A program made the position numbers and the translations under genes. Positions 45,279 through 52,691 of a DNA stretch of 64,000 nt are shown one piece after another; the stretch's first letter is position 1; each line of letters begins with the position of its first letter. Where the stretch lies: the NCBI GenBank assembly GCA_964628685.1, contig CAZVNM010000004.1:1-64000 (forward strand), read 5' to 3'. The stretch is from CALMEC01 sp964628685 (GTDB lineage Bacteria; Actinomycetota; Thermoleophilia; Miltoncostaeales; Miltoncostaeaceae). The notes beneath the pieces were generated by a model. That model was given only the letters and a program-made list of their open reading frames with translations. It had not been told where the DNA came from and searched no databases.

Positions 45279-47240
45279 GCCCTCGGCGGTGTACCAGCCG
45301 TCGCCGAGCTCCGACTCCTGCGCACGACGCATCCCGGCGCCGAAGCGGCCGAACGGCTCGGCGGGGGTCTCCCGCGACGTCTCGGGAGCCTGCGCGTCGG
45401 ACGCCGGCGTGGACCTCGGCAACGGGACGAACCGCTCACGGGCCGGACGCGGCCCCAGGATCTCGTCCAGGTGCTCGCGGTCCAGGGCCTCGGCCTCGAG
45501 CAGCGCCTCGGCGGACGTGTGCAGCAGCTCCAGGTGCTCCTCGAGGAGCTCGAAGGCGGCGCGGTACGCGCCGGCCAGGATCTCCTGGATCTCCCCCTCC
45601 ACCCTGGCCTGACCGTGGTTGCCGTGGGCGCCGCCGGTGAGCCCGATGGAGAGGCTCTCCTCGGTCGTGGGGCGGGCCATGCCCAGGTTCTCGACCATCA
45701 TGCGCGCGAGCGACGTGGCCTTGTTGAGGTCGTCGGCGGCGCCGGACGTCATCTCGCCGAAGACCAACTCCTCGGCGGCGCGGCCGCCCAGGACGCGGGC
45801 GAGGCGGTCGAGGTGCTCCCGACGGGTGGCGAGGAAGTTGTCCTCGTCGGGGAGCGAGAAGGTGACGCCGAGCGCCTGTCCCTGCGGGATGACCGTCACC
45901 CGCTCCACCGGCTCGCAGTTGGGGAGCATGTGGCCGACGATCGCGTGGCCCATCTCGTGGTAGGCGACCAGGCGCCGCTCGGCCTCGCTCAGAACCTGGG
46001 TGCGCTTCTCGGGACCGGCGGCGATCCGCATGAGCGCGCGGCGGAAGTCGCTCAGGTCGATCTGGCGGCGATCGTGCCGGGTCGCCTCGAACGACGCCTC
46101 GTTGCACAGCGACGCGAGGTCGGCACCGGCCATGCCGGCGGTGTAGGCCGCCACCTGCGCCAGCTCCACGCCCGGCGCGAGGGGACGACGGCGGGTGTGC
46201 ACGCCCAGGATGCGCTCCCGCGCCTGGCGGTCCGGCAGGCCGACCGCGATCTTGCGGTCGAAGCGCCCGGCGCGAAGGAGCGCGGGGTCGAGGTGCTCCA
46301 GCCGGTTGGTGGACGCCAGGACGACCACCGGCTTGGACGGGTCGACGTCGAAGCCGTCCATCTCGGTGAGGAGCTGGTCGAGCGTCCCGGTGTGCTCGCG
46401 CTCGCCGGGCCCACCGCTGCGCCGCTCGCCGATGGCGTCGATCTCGTCGATGTAGAGGAGCGCCGGCGCGGCCTTGCGCGCCGCCTCGAACAGGTGCCGG
46501 ATGCGCTTGGCGCCGACACCCACGTAGACCTCGATGAACTCGGCGCCCGAGGCGCTGAAGAACGGCACGCCGGCCTCGCCGGCCACGGCCTTCGCAAGGA
46601 GCGTCTTGCCGGTGCCGGGGGGCCCGTAGAGCACGATGCCCTTGGGGAGGGTCGCACCGATCTCACGGTACCGGTCGGGGTTCTTGAGGTAGTCGGCGAT
46701 CTCGAGCACCTCGTCGCGGATCTCGTCGATGCCGGCCACGTCGTCGAACTTCGTGGCCGACTCGGCGGCCTTCACCTTCTGGGTGAAGCGCGCGCCGCCC
46801 ATGTAGCGCAGCATGATGATGAAGATCACGATGAGCGCCGCCGCGAGGATCAGCGGTCCCCACGACTGCGCCCACAGGGCCAGATCGAAACCGGGACCCG
46901 ACGTGTCGGCGGTGGCGGCGGGCGCGCGGGGCGCCGTCGACTCGGTCAGGTCGACCCTGCCGGCGACGGCCGCGTCCATCACGCGTCGGTTGGCGAGGTC
47001 GGAGACCACCTCGGTCGACATGCGACCGCCCCCGGGCATGGTGAGCGTGAGCGTCGCACCGCGCGCCCCCGCCCGCATGTCGGCACTCGCGACCGTGCCC
47101 TTGGACAGGAGGTCGAGCGCACGCGTGAGCGACACCTCCTGCGCCGGCATGGGCGCGGGCTCTGCGCTCGCGATCACCGGCGACGCGGCAAGCGCCGCCA
47201 CGACGGCGAGTACTGTGACCAGACGCTTCCGTGTCCTCAT
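45216..47240 (-). CDS. ftsH: ATP-dependent zinc metalloprotease FtsH
   Basis: Membrane-anchored AAA+ protease (674 aa) that degrades misfolded membrane proteins and selected regulators. Helices at about 6-26 and 128-146 flank a periplasmic region; Walker A GPPGTGKT is at 206-213, Walker B IDEID at 274-278, SRH around 322-340 and the zinc motif HEMGH at 428-432. The C-terminal tail is acidic and variable. The ATG is chosen because AGGAG lies five bases before it. Its 3' end overlaps thiL convergently by 63 bases. Confidence 0.96.
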   Translation of the reverse strand: MRTRKRLVTVLAVVAALAASPVIASAEPAPMPAQEVSLTRALDLLSKGTVASADMRAGARGATLTLTMPGGGRMSTEVVSDLANRRVMDAAVAGRVDLTESTAPRAPAATADTSGPGFDLALWAQSWGPLILAAALIVIFIIMLRYMGGARFTQKVKAAESATKFDDVAGIDEIRDEVLEIADYLKNPDRYREIGATLPKGIVLYGPPGTGKTLLAKAVAGEAGVPFFSASGAEFIEVYVGVGAKRIRHLFEAARKAAPALLYIDEIDAIGERRSGGPGEREHTGTLDQLLTEMDGFDVDPSKPVVVLASTNRLEHLDPALLRAGRFDRKIAVGLPDRQARERILGVHTRRRPLAPGVELAQVAAYTAGMAGADLASLCNEASFEATRHDRRQIDLSDFRRALMRIAAGPEKRTQVLSEAERRLVAYHEMGHAIVGHMLPNCEPVERVTVIPQGQALGVTFSLPDEDNFLATRREHLDRLARVLGGRAAEELVFGEMTSGAADDLNKATSLARMMVENLGMARPTTEESLSIGLTGGAHGNHGQARVEGEIQEILAGAYRAAFELLEEHLELLHTSAEALLEAEALDREHLDEILGPRPARERFVPLPRSTPASDAQAPETSRETPAEPFGRFGAGMRRAQESELGDGWYTAEGSDLPAETVEGDRRATDAEHR

Positions 47241-47328
47241 CACCACTCCTGGGCATCGTGCGGGATTGGGCGCAATTCAACCTCACCGGCAGGCGCCGGA
47301 CCACCCCCCAAAGGTATAGGTACCCGTC

Positions 47329-47673
47329 ATGCAGATCACACGCGAGCGGTTCGAAGAGCTTGTCGTCGAGGCCATGGACGGGGTTCCCGAGCCGTTCGCA
47401 TCGGCGCTCGCGGCCGTCCCGGTGACCGTGCACGACACCTCACCACCCGGCGACCCCGACCTCTACGGCCGCTACAGTGGCGTCCCCCTCGACGAGCGGA
47501 TGGGCGGCGAGCCGTTGCTCCCCAGCGTCATCGAGGTCTTCATCCACCCCCTCGCCGACCACTGCCGCGACGAGGACGAGCTGCGAGCGGAGGTGCGGAT
47601 CACGGTGCTGCACGAACTGGGTCATCACCTCGGGATGGACGAGGATCAGCTGGAGCGGTTGGGCTATGCATGA
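47329..47673 (+). CDS. minimal zincin-like metallopeptidase (DUF1025 family)
   Basis: Small metallopeptidase-like protein (114 aa). The zinc motif is HELGHHLGMDEDQLERLGY near the C-terminus, a HExxHxxGxxxxxL pattern typical of this minimal zincin group found widely in actinobacteria. Cellular role unknown. TATAGG ends eight bases before the ATG and there is no ribosome binding site, so it is probably leaderless. Overlaps the nitroreductase gene by eight bases. Confidence 0.88.
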   Translation: MQITRERFEELVVEAMDGVPEPFASALAAVPVTVHDTSPPGDPDLYGRYSGVPLDERMGGEPLLPSVIEVFIHPLADHCRDEDELRAEVRITVLHELGHHLGMDEDQLERLGYA

Positions 47674-48238
47674 GGCCGACCCCGTCGACCAGGCGATCCT
47701 GACGCGACGGAGCGTCGGGCGGGTCAGCGACGAGCCGGTCTCCGAGTACGTCGCGCGCGAGCTGATCGCACTGTGCGTGCGCGCCCCCAACCATCACCGC
47801 ACCACACCGTGGCGGTGCATCGTCCTGACCGGCGCGGCGAGGACGCGGATCGGTGCGGCCCACGGCGAGGCGTACCGACGCACCCATCCCAACGTGGAGG
47901 ACGCGGTCGTCGCGCGGGAGGCGAAGCGGCTGGAGCGGGCGCCGCTCGTCATCGTCGTCGTCTGCCGGTCCGACGCCAGCAACGTGGTGCAGAACCGTGA
48001 GGACCGCGACGCGGTGGCGGCGGGGGTTCAGAACATGCTCCTCGGCGCCCACGTGCGCGGTCTCGGCGCGATCTGGCGCACCGGGACGATGGTGGACGAG
48101 CCCGAGGTGCACACGGCGCTGGGGCTCGACTCGGTGGACGACATCGTCGCGTTCGTTTACATCGGACACCCGGACGCACCGCCCGCGCCACGTCCGCTGC
48201 TGGGCGTGGACGACGTGACGCGGTGGATGAGCGACTAG
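47666..48238 (+). CDS. nitroreductase-family protein
   Basis: FMN-dependent nitroreductase-fold protein (190 aa). The N-terminal DQAILTRRSVGRVSDEPV and APNHHRTTPWRCIVLTG carry FMN-binding Arg and Ser-equivalent residues; AAGVQNMLLGAHVRGLGAIWRTG is the usual dimer/flavin helix. The start overlaps the metallopeptidase stop by eight bases. Substrate unknown. Confidence 0.88.
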   Translation: MHEADPVDQAILTRRSVGRVSDEPVSEYVARELIALCVRAPNHHRTTPWRCIVLTGAARTRIGAAHGEAYRRTHPNVEDAVVAREAKRLERAPLVIVVVCRSDASNVVQNREDRDAVAAGVQNMLLGAHVRGLGAIWRTGTMVDEPEVHTALGLDSVDDIVAFVYIGHPDAPPAPRPLLGVDDVTRWMSD

Positions 48239-48311
48239 CGGACACGCGTCGTTCGGTCGCCGGCGGGGCGCTCGCGGCCGTCCCGTGTCGGGCGCGTGTG
48301 GTGCGCGCGGG

Positions 48312-48343
48312 GGGCGGGGCGCGCCGTGACGGCGGCCCCGCCC
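48312..48343. terminator. bidirectional hairpin between convergent genes
   Basis: Nine-bp stem GGGCGGGGC / GCCCCGCCC whose loop contains a further CGCC / GGCG pair. It lies between the 3' ends of the nitroreductase and the VOC gene and could end transcription from both sides. Confidence 0.6.
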
Positions 48344-48354
48344 GCGTTCCTGCC

Positions 48355-49134
48355 TCACCCGTTGGGTGACATCACGTTGAACGTCGCGTCGGTCGGGTCG
48401 GCGATCGTCGCGATCCGGCCCCAGGGGGTGTCCCGTGGCTCCTGCACGGTCCTGCCACCCAGCTCGGCCGCCCGGGCGAGCGCGGCGTCGGCGTCCTCCA
48501 CCTGCAGGTAGATCTGCCAGAACGAATCGACTCCGTCCGGGAGGGACGTGGTCCCGTCCATGATCCCGGCGACGGCGTCGTCGTCGCCGCCGTGCGTGGT
48601 GTAGCGGAACTCGTCGGTGTCGCTCATCGTGTGGGCATCCCAGTCGAAGACCCGCGTGTAGAAGTCGACCGACCTCGTGTAGTCGCGGCTGAGGGTCTCG
48701 TACCAGGCCGGGGTGCCCAGGACGCCCGGACGGATGCTCTGACCGCCGTCGAACGAGGTGGGCTGCCATACGCCCACCGCCGCACCGGCGCTGTCCACGA
48801 GGAACGCCATGTGACCCATCTCGCCCACCTGCATCGGTCCGGCCACGACCTGGCCGCCGGCCTCCGACGCGCGCCTGACGGTCTCCTCCACCGACGGGGT
48901 GGCCAGGTAGACGCTCCAGCCGTCCGGGGCGCCCTGGGCCCCGTCGTTTCGCATGCACCCGGCGACGGGCGCGCCGTCGGCGCTCGAGAAGATCGTGTAC
49001 CCGCCATACTCCTCGCCCATGTGGTTGGCGGTCCAGCCCAGGAGCTCGCCGTAGAAGGTGTCGGCGGCGGCCGGGTCGGCGGTGAAGAGCTCGATCCAGC
49101 AGGGCTTTCCGGTGATGGAGGTGGTGGTGGTCAT
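48355..49134 (-). CDS. two-domain VOC protein (glyoxalase/CFP-30-like)
   Basis: Tandem vicinal-oxygen-chelate protein (259 aa). Domain one (8-125): CWIELFTADPAAADTFYGELLGW to VDSAGAAVGVWQP; domain two (138-256): PAWYETLSRDYTRSVDFYTRVFDWD to IADPTDATFNVM. Similar actinobacterial proteins are often called 27-kDa antigen CFP30B; catalytic role unclear. Start ATG is followed by a Thr run (MTTTTSI). Confidence 0.87.
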   Translation of the reverse strand: MTTTTSITGKPCWIELFTADPAAADTFYGELLGWTANHMGEEYGGYTIFSSADGAPVAGCMRNDGAQGAPDGWSVYLATPSVEETVRRASEAGGQVVAGPMQVGEMGHMAFLVDSAGAAVGVWQPTSFDGGQSIRPGVLGTPAWYETLSRDYTRSVDFYTRVFDWDAHTMSDTDEFRYTTHGGDDDAVAGIMDGTTSLPDGVDSFWQIYLQVEDADAALARAAELGGRTVQEPRDTPWGRIATIADPTDATFNVMSPNG

Positions 49135-49266
49135 CGTGGCTCCGATCCGAGGTGTGGTTCCGAATCGTGCGATCCGGTTGTGCACATGTGACCGGCGTCG
49201 ACCGCGGGATTCATCGGTGGCCCGCATCACTTGCGACGGGACCACCGGACGGACGATGATCGCGTC

Positions 49267-49662
49267 ATGGAAATCGACGTGACCGGAACGTTCAGCGTGG
49301 ATCTCGTGCCGCAGCCGCACCGGGACGGGGTCGGCGACGCCGCAATCGCACGCATGTCGCTCGACAAGCGCTTCGAGGGCGGTGTCAGCGGGCGGTCCCT
49401 GGGTGAGATGCTCTCGGCCGGCGACCCGTCCTCCGGCCATGCCGGCTACGTGGCGATCGAACGCGTCGAGGGCAGCATCGACGGTCGCACGGGTGCGTTC
49501 TGTCTGCAGCACATCGGGGTGATGGGGCCGCAGCGGCGGCTCGAGATCCTGGTCGTGCCGGGCTCGGGCGAGGGCGACCTGACCGGCATCGGGGGCAGCA
49601 TGGAATTGGAGATCGTGGACGGCACCCACCACTACCGGCTGCGGGCGACGCTCCCCGACTGA
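49267..49662 (+). CDS. DUF3224-family protein
   Basis: A 131-aa protein with the DUF3224 lipocalin-like pattern: DVTGTFSVDLVPQP, LDKRFEGGVSGRSLGEML, GYVAIERVEGSIDGRTGAFCLQHIG and VPGSGEGDLTGIGGSMELEI...HHYRLRATLP. Members are allene-oxide-cyclase-like beta barrels of unknown role. It converges on the next gene with nine bases between stops. Confidence 0.85.
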   Translation: MEIDVTGTFSVDLVPQPHRDGVGDAAIARMSLDKRFEGGVSGRSLGEMLSAGDPSSGHAGYVAIERVEGSIDGRTGAFCLQHIGVMGPQRRLEILVVPGSGEGDLTGIGGSMELEIVDGTHHYRLRATLPD

Positions 49663-49671
49663 CCGCCGGGC

Positions 49672-50064
49672 TCAGAAGCCGAGGGCCGCGATCACCTTCT
49701 CGAGGTCCTTGCGCCGGGCCTTGTGCACGCGGAACTCCCAACGGTCCCCGTCGTCACGCTCGATGATGACCGGCAGGTTGGCGAGCGCCTTCTCGATGCG
49801 GAAGTCCCGGATGGACGCGCGCTCGAGCTTCATCCCGCCCTCCTGGGCCTGGATGCTCGCGAGGCCCGGCTTGACCGGCACGATCCACAGGCCGTCGGCC
49901 ACCGCCACGAGCGCGGTGTTGCCCAGGTCGACGTCGAACGTCTTGCCCGCGGCCGAGCGCAGCCCCTGCACGATCTTCTTCTTGACCGTGTCCTCCGGCT
50001 CGACCCAGGCGGCGGCCACCACCGGATCCGGGATCACCTTCTCGAGGTTCTTGATCTTCGCCAT
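49672..50064 (-). CDS. small protein of unknown function, PH-like
   Basis: A 130-aa cytosolic protein. MAKIKNLEKVIPDPVVAAAWVEPEDTV opens with Lys-rich sequence; the rest alternates beta strands (FDVDLGNTALVAVADGLWIVPV, RDFRIEKALANLPVIIER, WEFRVHKAR) and ends in a helix DLEKVIAALGF, consistent with a PH/GRAM-like fold. No family is certain. GGAGG precedes the ATG. Confidence 0.65.
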   Translation of the reverse strand: MAKIKNLEKVIPDPVVAAAWVEPEDTVKKKIVQGLRSAAGKTFDVDLGNTALVAVADGLWIVPVKPGLASIQAQEGGMKLERASIRDFRIEKALANLPVIIERDDGDRWEFRVHKARRKDLEKVIAALGF

Positions 50065-50179
50065 GATCGCCTCCTCACACCCGTCGGGTTCGTTCGCTCA
50101 CCGTACCGCCGGTCGGTGGCCGATGGGTGGACGTCCGGTGACGATCCGGCCGGGCGGGGACGGGTGTCCCGGCCAACCG

Positions 50180-50218
50180 TGGATGACCGGGGTGGATGAC
50201 CGGGGTGGATGACCGGGG
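50180..50218. repeat. three tandem copies of a 13-bp sequence
   Basis: TGGATGACCGGGG is repeated three times without gaps (50180-50192, 50193-50205, 50206-50218). The third copy runs into the npdG terminator stem. Probably a slippage product with no function of its own. Confidence 0.9.
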
Positions 50219-50245
50219 CGGTCCGTCGTCATCGGACCGCCCCGG
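50213..50245 (-). terminator. 13-bp stem terminator of folD-npdG
   Basis: Perfect 13-bp inverted repeat (CCGGGGCGGTCCG / CGGACCGCCCCGG) with a seven-base loop, nine bases after the npdG stop on the minus strand. It is followed by no U tract. Confidence 0.75.
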
Positions 50246-50254
50246 CCCCCGCGG

Positions 50255-50926
50255 CTACTCCCCGCGCTTGGGGGCGTCGTGCAGACCCTCGATGGCGATC
50301 GAGGCCTCGCCCTTGTAGCGGCGGTTGAGGTTGATGATGAGGGCGGTGGAGCCCTCGATGATGAGCGCGTTCTGCAGCAGACCGGCGTCGAGGGCGCGGA
50401 CGCCCGGGATGGCCTTGGAGAGCTCGATCACCTGCTCGCGGGTGTCCTTGCCGCGACCGCACACCAGCACGTCGGCGTCGATGGTCTCCCGCTTCTGCAG
50501 ACGCCCGGCGGGCAGGTTGTTGTAGGCCATGGCGACCTTCGCCTCCGGCGCGAGCTCCTGGATGCGCTGGGCCATCGAGCCGCCCGGCAGGTCGGTCTTG
50601 GCGACCGCGCCGTTCTTGCCGAACTCGAGGGCGTTGATGACCGAGATCACGACCTTGCCGGCCAGTGCGTCGGCCATCGGCGGGATGGTGGACTCGACGC
50701 CCTCCCACGGGATGGAGACGATGGCGATCTCGCCCGCCTCGGCGGCCGCCACGTTCTCCATCGGGGTGAACGAGCCGTCGGGGAGGTCACCGCGGAGCGT
50801 CTCGGCGGCCTGGTCGGCCCGCTCCTGGCTGCGCGAGCCGACGATGATCTCGTGGCCGGCGGCCGCGAAGTTGACGGCGAGGCCACGGCCCAGGTCGCCG
50901 GTTCCACCAAAGATCGCGATCTTCAA
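50255..50926 (-). CDS. npdG: NADPH-dependent F420 reductase
   Basis: F420:NADP oxidoreductase-type protein (223 aa), shuttling hydride between NADPH and coenzyme F420. The nucleotide-binding motif IAIFGGTGDLGRGLAVNFAAAGHEIIVGSRSQERADQ fits NADP (S, R at the second-strand end). VVISVINALEFGK, KVAMAYNNLPAGRL and the C-terminal ALLQNALIIEGSTALIINLNRRYKGEASI are typical. Its presence suggests F420 use by the organism. Only three bases separate it from folD, another one-carbon/redox gene. Confidence 0.88.
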   Translation of the reverse strand: MKIAIFGGTGDLGRGLAVNFAAAGHEIIVGSRSQERADQAAETLRGDLPDGSFTPMENVAAAEAGEIAIVSIPWEGVESTIPPMADALAGKVVISVINALEFGKNGAVAKTDLPGGSMAQRIQELAPEAKVAMAYNNLPAGRLQKRETIDADVLVCGRGKDTREQVIELSKAIPGVRALDAGLLQNALIIEGSTALIINLNRRYKGEASIAIEGLHDAPKRGE

Positions 50927-50929
50927 ATC

Positions 50930-51796
50930 TCAGACTCCCGTGTCATCCCCGACGCGCCGTTGGGCGGCCTGGAGCGTGTTTGCAAGCAGAAAAGCGATGG
51001 TCATGGGTCCCACTCCGCCGGGCACCGGGGTGAGCCACCCCGCCACCTCGGCCGCCTCCTCCTGGTGCACATCCCCGCGGAGGCCGGCGTCCGTGCGGTT
51101 GATGCCGACGTCGATCACCGCCGCACCCGGCTTGATCCAGTCCCCCCGGATCATGTCCGCGCGGCCGACGGCGGCCACAAGGATATCCGCCGTGCGGCAG
51201 AGCGCGGGAAGGTCCCGCGTGCGCGAGTGGGCGACGGTCACGGTGCAGTGCTCGGCCAGAAGCAGCAGCGACATGGGCTTGCCGACGATCAGGCTGCGGC
51301 CGACCACCACGGCGTTGGCACCGGCCAACGGCACGCCCGCCTCCTTCAGCAGGTGCATCACCCCGAAGGGGGTGCAGGCCACGAGGGTCGGCTCCCCGCG
51401 CATGAGGCGTCCCAGGCTGATGGCGCCGAAGCCGTCCACGTCCTTGTCGGGGTGGATGCGCGCCGCGATGGCGGGCTCCGAGAGCTGGTCGGGCACCGGC
51501 AGCTGCACCAGCATGCCGTCCACGGTGTCGTCGGCGTTCAGCTCGTCGATGAGCGCGTCCAGCTCCGCCTGCGTGGTCTCCTCGGCAAGGGTGATGCGCC
51601 GCGCGACCATGCCGGCCTCGGCGGCCGCCTTCTCCTTCATGGACTGGTAGATCTCGGAGGCGGGGTCGGCGCCCACCTGGATCCCGACCAGCCCGGGCGC
51701 ACGGCCGTGGCGGGCCACGAACGCGGTGACGCCCTCGGCCACGCGGGCGCGCACCCCGGCCGCGGATGCCTTGCCATCGATGATCGTCGCCGCCAT
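50930..51796 (-). CDS. folD: methylenetetrahydrofolate dehydrogenase/cyclohydrolase
   Basis: Bifunctional FolD (288 aa) that interconverts methylene-, methenyl- and formyl-tetrahydrofolate. The active-site Tyr-x-x-x-Lys is in SEIYQSMKEKAAAEAG; the VDGMLVQLPVP and DKDVDGFGAISLGRL signatures and the cofactor loop VVVGRSLIVGKPMSLLLL are all present. Clear start ATG; in operon with npdG. Confidence 0.96.
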   Translation of the reverse strand: MAATIIDGKASAAGVRARVAEGVTAFVARHGRAPGLVGIQVGADPASEIYQSMKEKAAAEAGMVARRITLAEETTQAELDALIDELNADDTVDGMLVQLPVPDQLSEPAIAARIHPDKDVDGFGAISLGRLMRGEPTLVACTPFGVMHLLKEAGVPLAGANAVVVGRSLIVGKPMSLLLLAEHCTVTVAHSRTRDLPALCRTADILVAAVGRADMIRGDWIKPGAAVIDVGINRTDAGLRGDVHQEEAAEVAGWLTPVPGGVGPMTIAFLLANTLQAAQRRVGDDTGV

Positions 51797-51879
51797 GTGC
51801 CCTCCTCGTCGCCGGGCAGAACCCTACCGGGCCGACGCGTTCGCGCCCCGACCCACCGGACCCGGACATCCGCCGGCCG

Positions 51880-52536
51880 TCAGCCCCAGGCGACCAGCCG
51901 TGTGCCGGGTCGGCCGTGCCCGACGGCGTGGGCGGCGACCGCCACCCCGAAGTCCGCGTAGCTGATCGAGCGCGTCGTGAACGCGGTCTCGTCCGGCGAC
52001 GGGTCCCACTCCGTGTACCGCCCGGTCGCGGGGCCATCGGGATCGTAGGCCGGCGGAGGGATGAGGTAGGTGGTGTCGGCGGTCCGTCCCGACGACTCCA
52101 GATGGTCGCGCAGCGCGGCGTGCGCCCGACCGCGCGGGAGCGTCTGCGGCGGAAAGCCGGGCGACTGCCAGCATCGACGGCCATCGGCCATGTGCAGTGC
52201 TCCCGCACCGCCGACGGTCACGATCCGCGGTGGACGGCCCAGCGCCGACCCGGCCGCGACGAGCGACGCGTGGAGGTCGATCAGCGCGCCGGCGGGGATG
52301 TCCTCACGCAGCCGGATCGCGTTGACGATCACGGCGTCGTCGTCGAGCACGTCGCGAAGGCCCCGGGCCTCGAACGGGTCGACGACCGCATGCTCCACGT
52401 CGCACGCGACCGCCGGCAGCCGCGAGACGTCGGACCGGTCGCGCAGCGCCGCCACCGCATGCACATCGGCCGGGAGCGCGCGCAACACGGCCGTGCCCGT
52501 TCGTCCCGTCGCCCCGAGAATCACCACACGTCCCAC
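51880..52536 (-). CDS. NAD(P)-binding SDR-like protein (NmrA/YwnB type)
   Basis: A 218-aa atypical SDR. VVILGATGRTGTAVLRAL (4-21) is the glycine-rich nucleotide motif; VTVGGAGALHMADGRR and TYLIPPPAYDPDGPATGRYT follow the pattern of YwnB/NmrA-like proteins. The catalytic Tyr/Lys pair is not evident. The GTG start is chosen because GGGAGG lies seven bases upstream and it begins just before the Rossmann motif. Confidence 0.82.
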   Translation of the reverse strand: MGRVVILGATGRTGTAVLRALPADVHAVAALRDRSDVSRLPAVACDVEHAVVDPFEARGLRDVLDDDAVIVNAIRLREDIPAGALIDLHASLVAAGSALGRPPRIVTVGGAGALHMADGRRCWQSPGFPPQTLPRGRAHAALRDHLESSGRTADTTYLIPPPAYDPDGPATGRYTEWDPSPDETAFTTRSISYADFGVAVAAHAVGHGRPGTRLVAWG

Positions 52537-52691
52537 CGATGCACCTCCCGTCGGCGATCGCGTCCTCCACGGGACCATTCTGACCGGAGGCCCCGCGTAC
52601 GCGTGCACGGCCGCCGCCGGGCGCACGGGTTCGTGAGGACCGGAGGCGCTCACGCCCCACCCGTGGACCGGGGAGGCTCCCGATCCTCCCG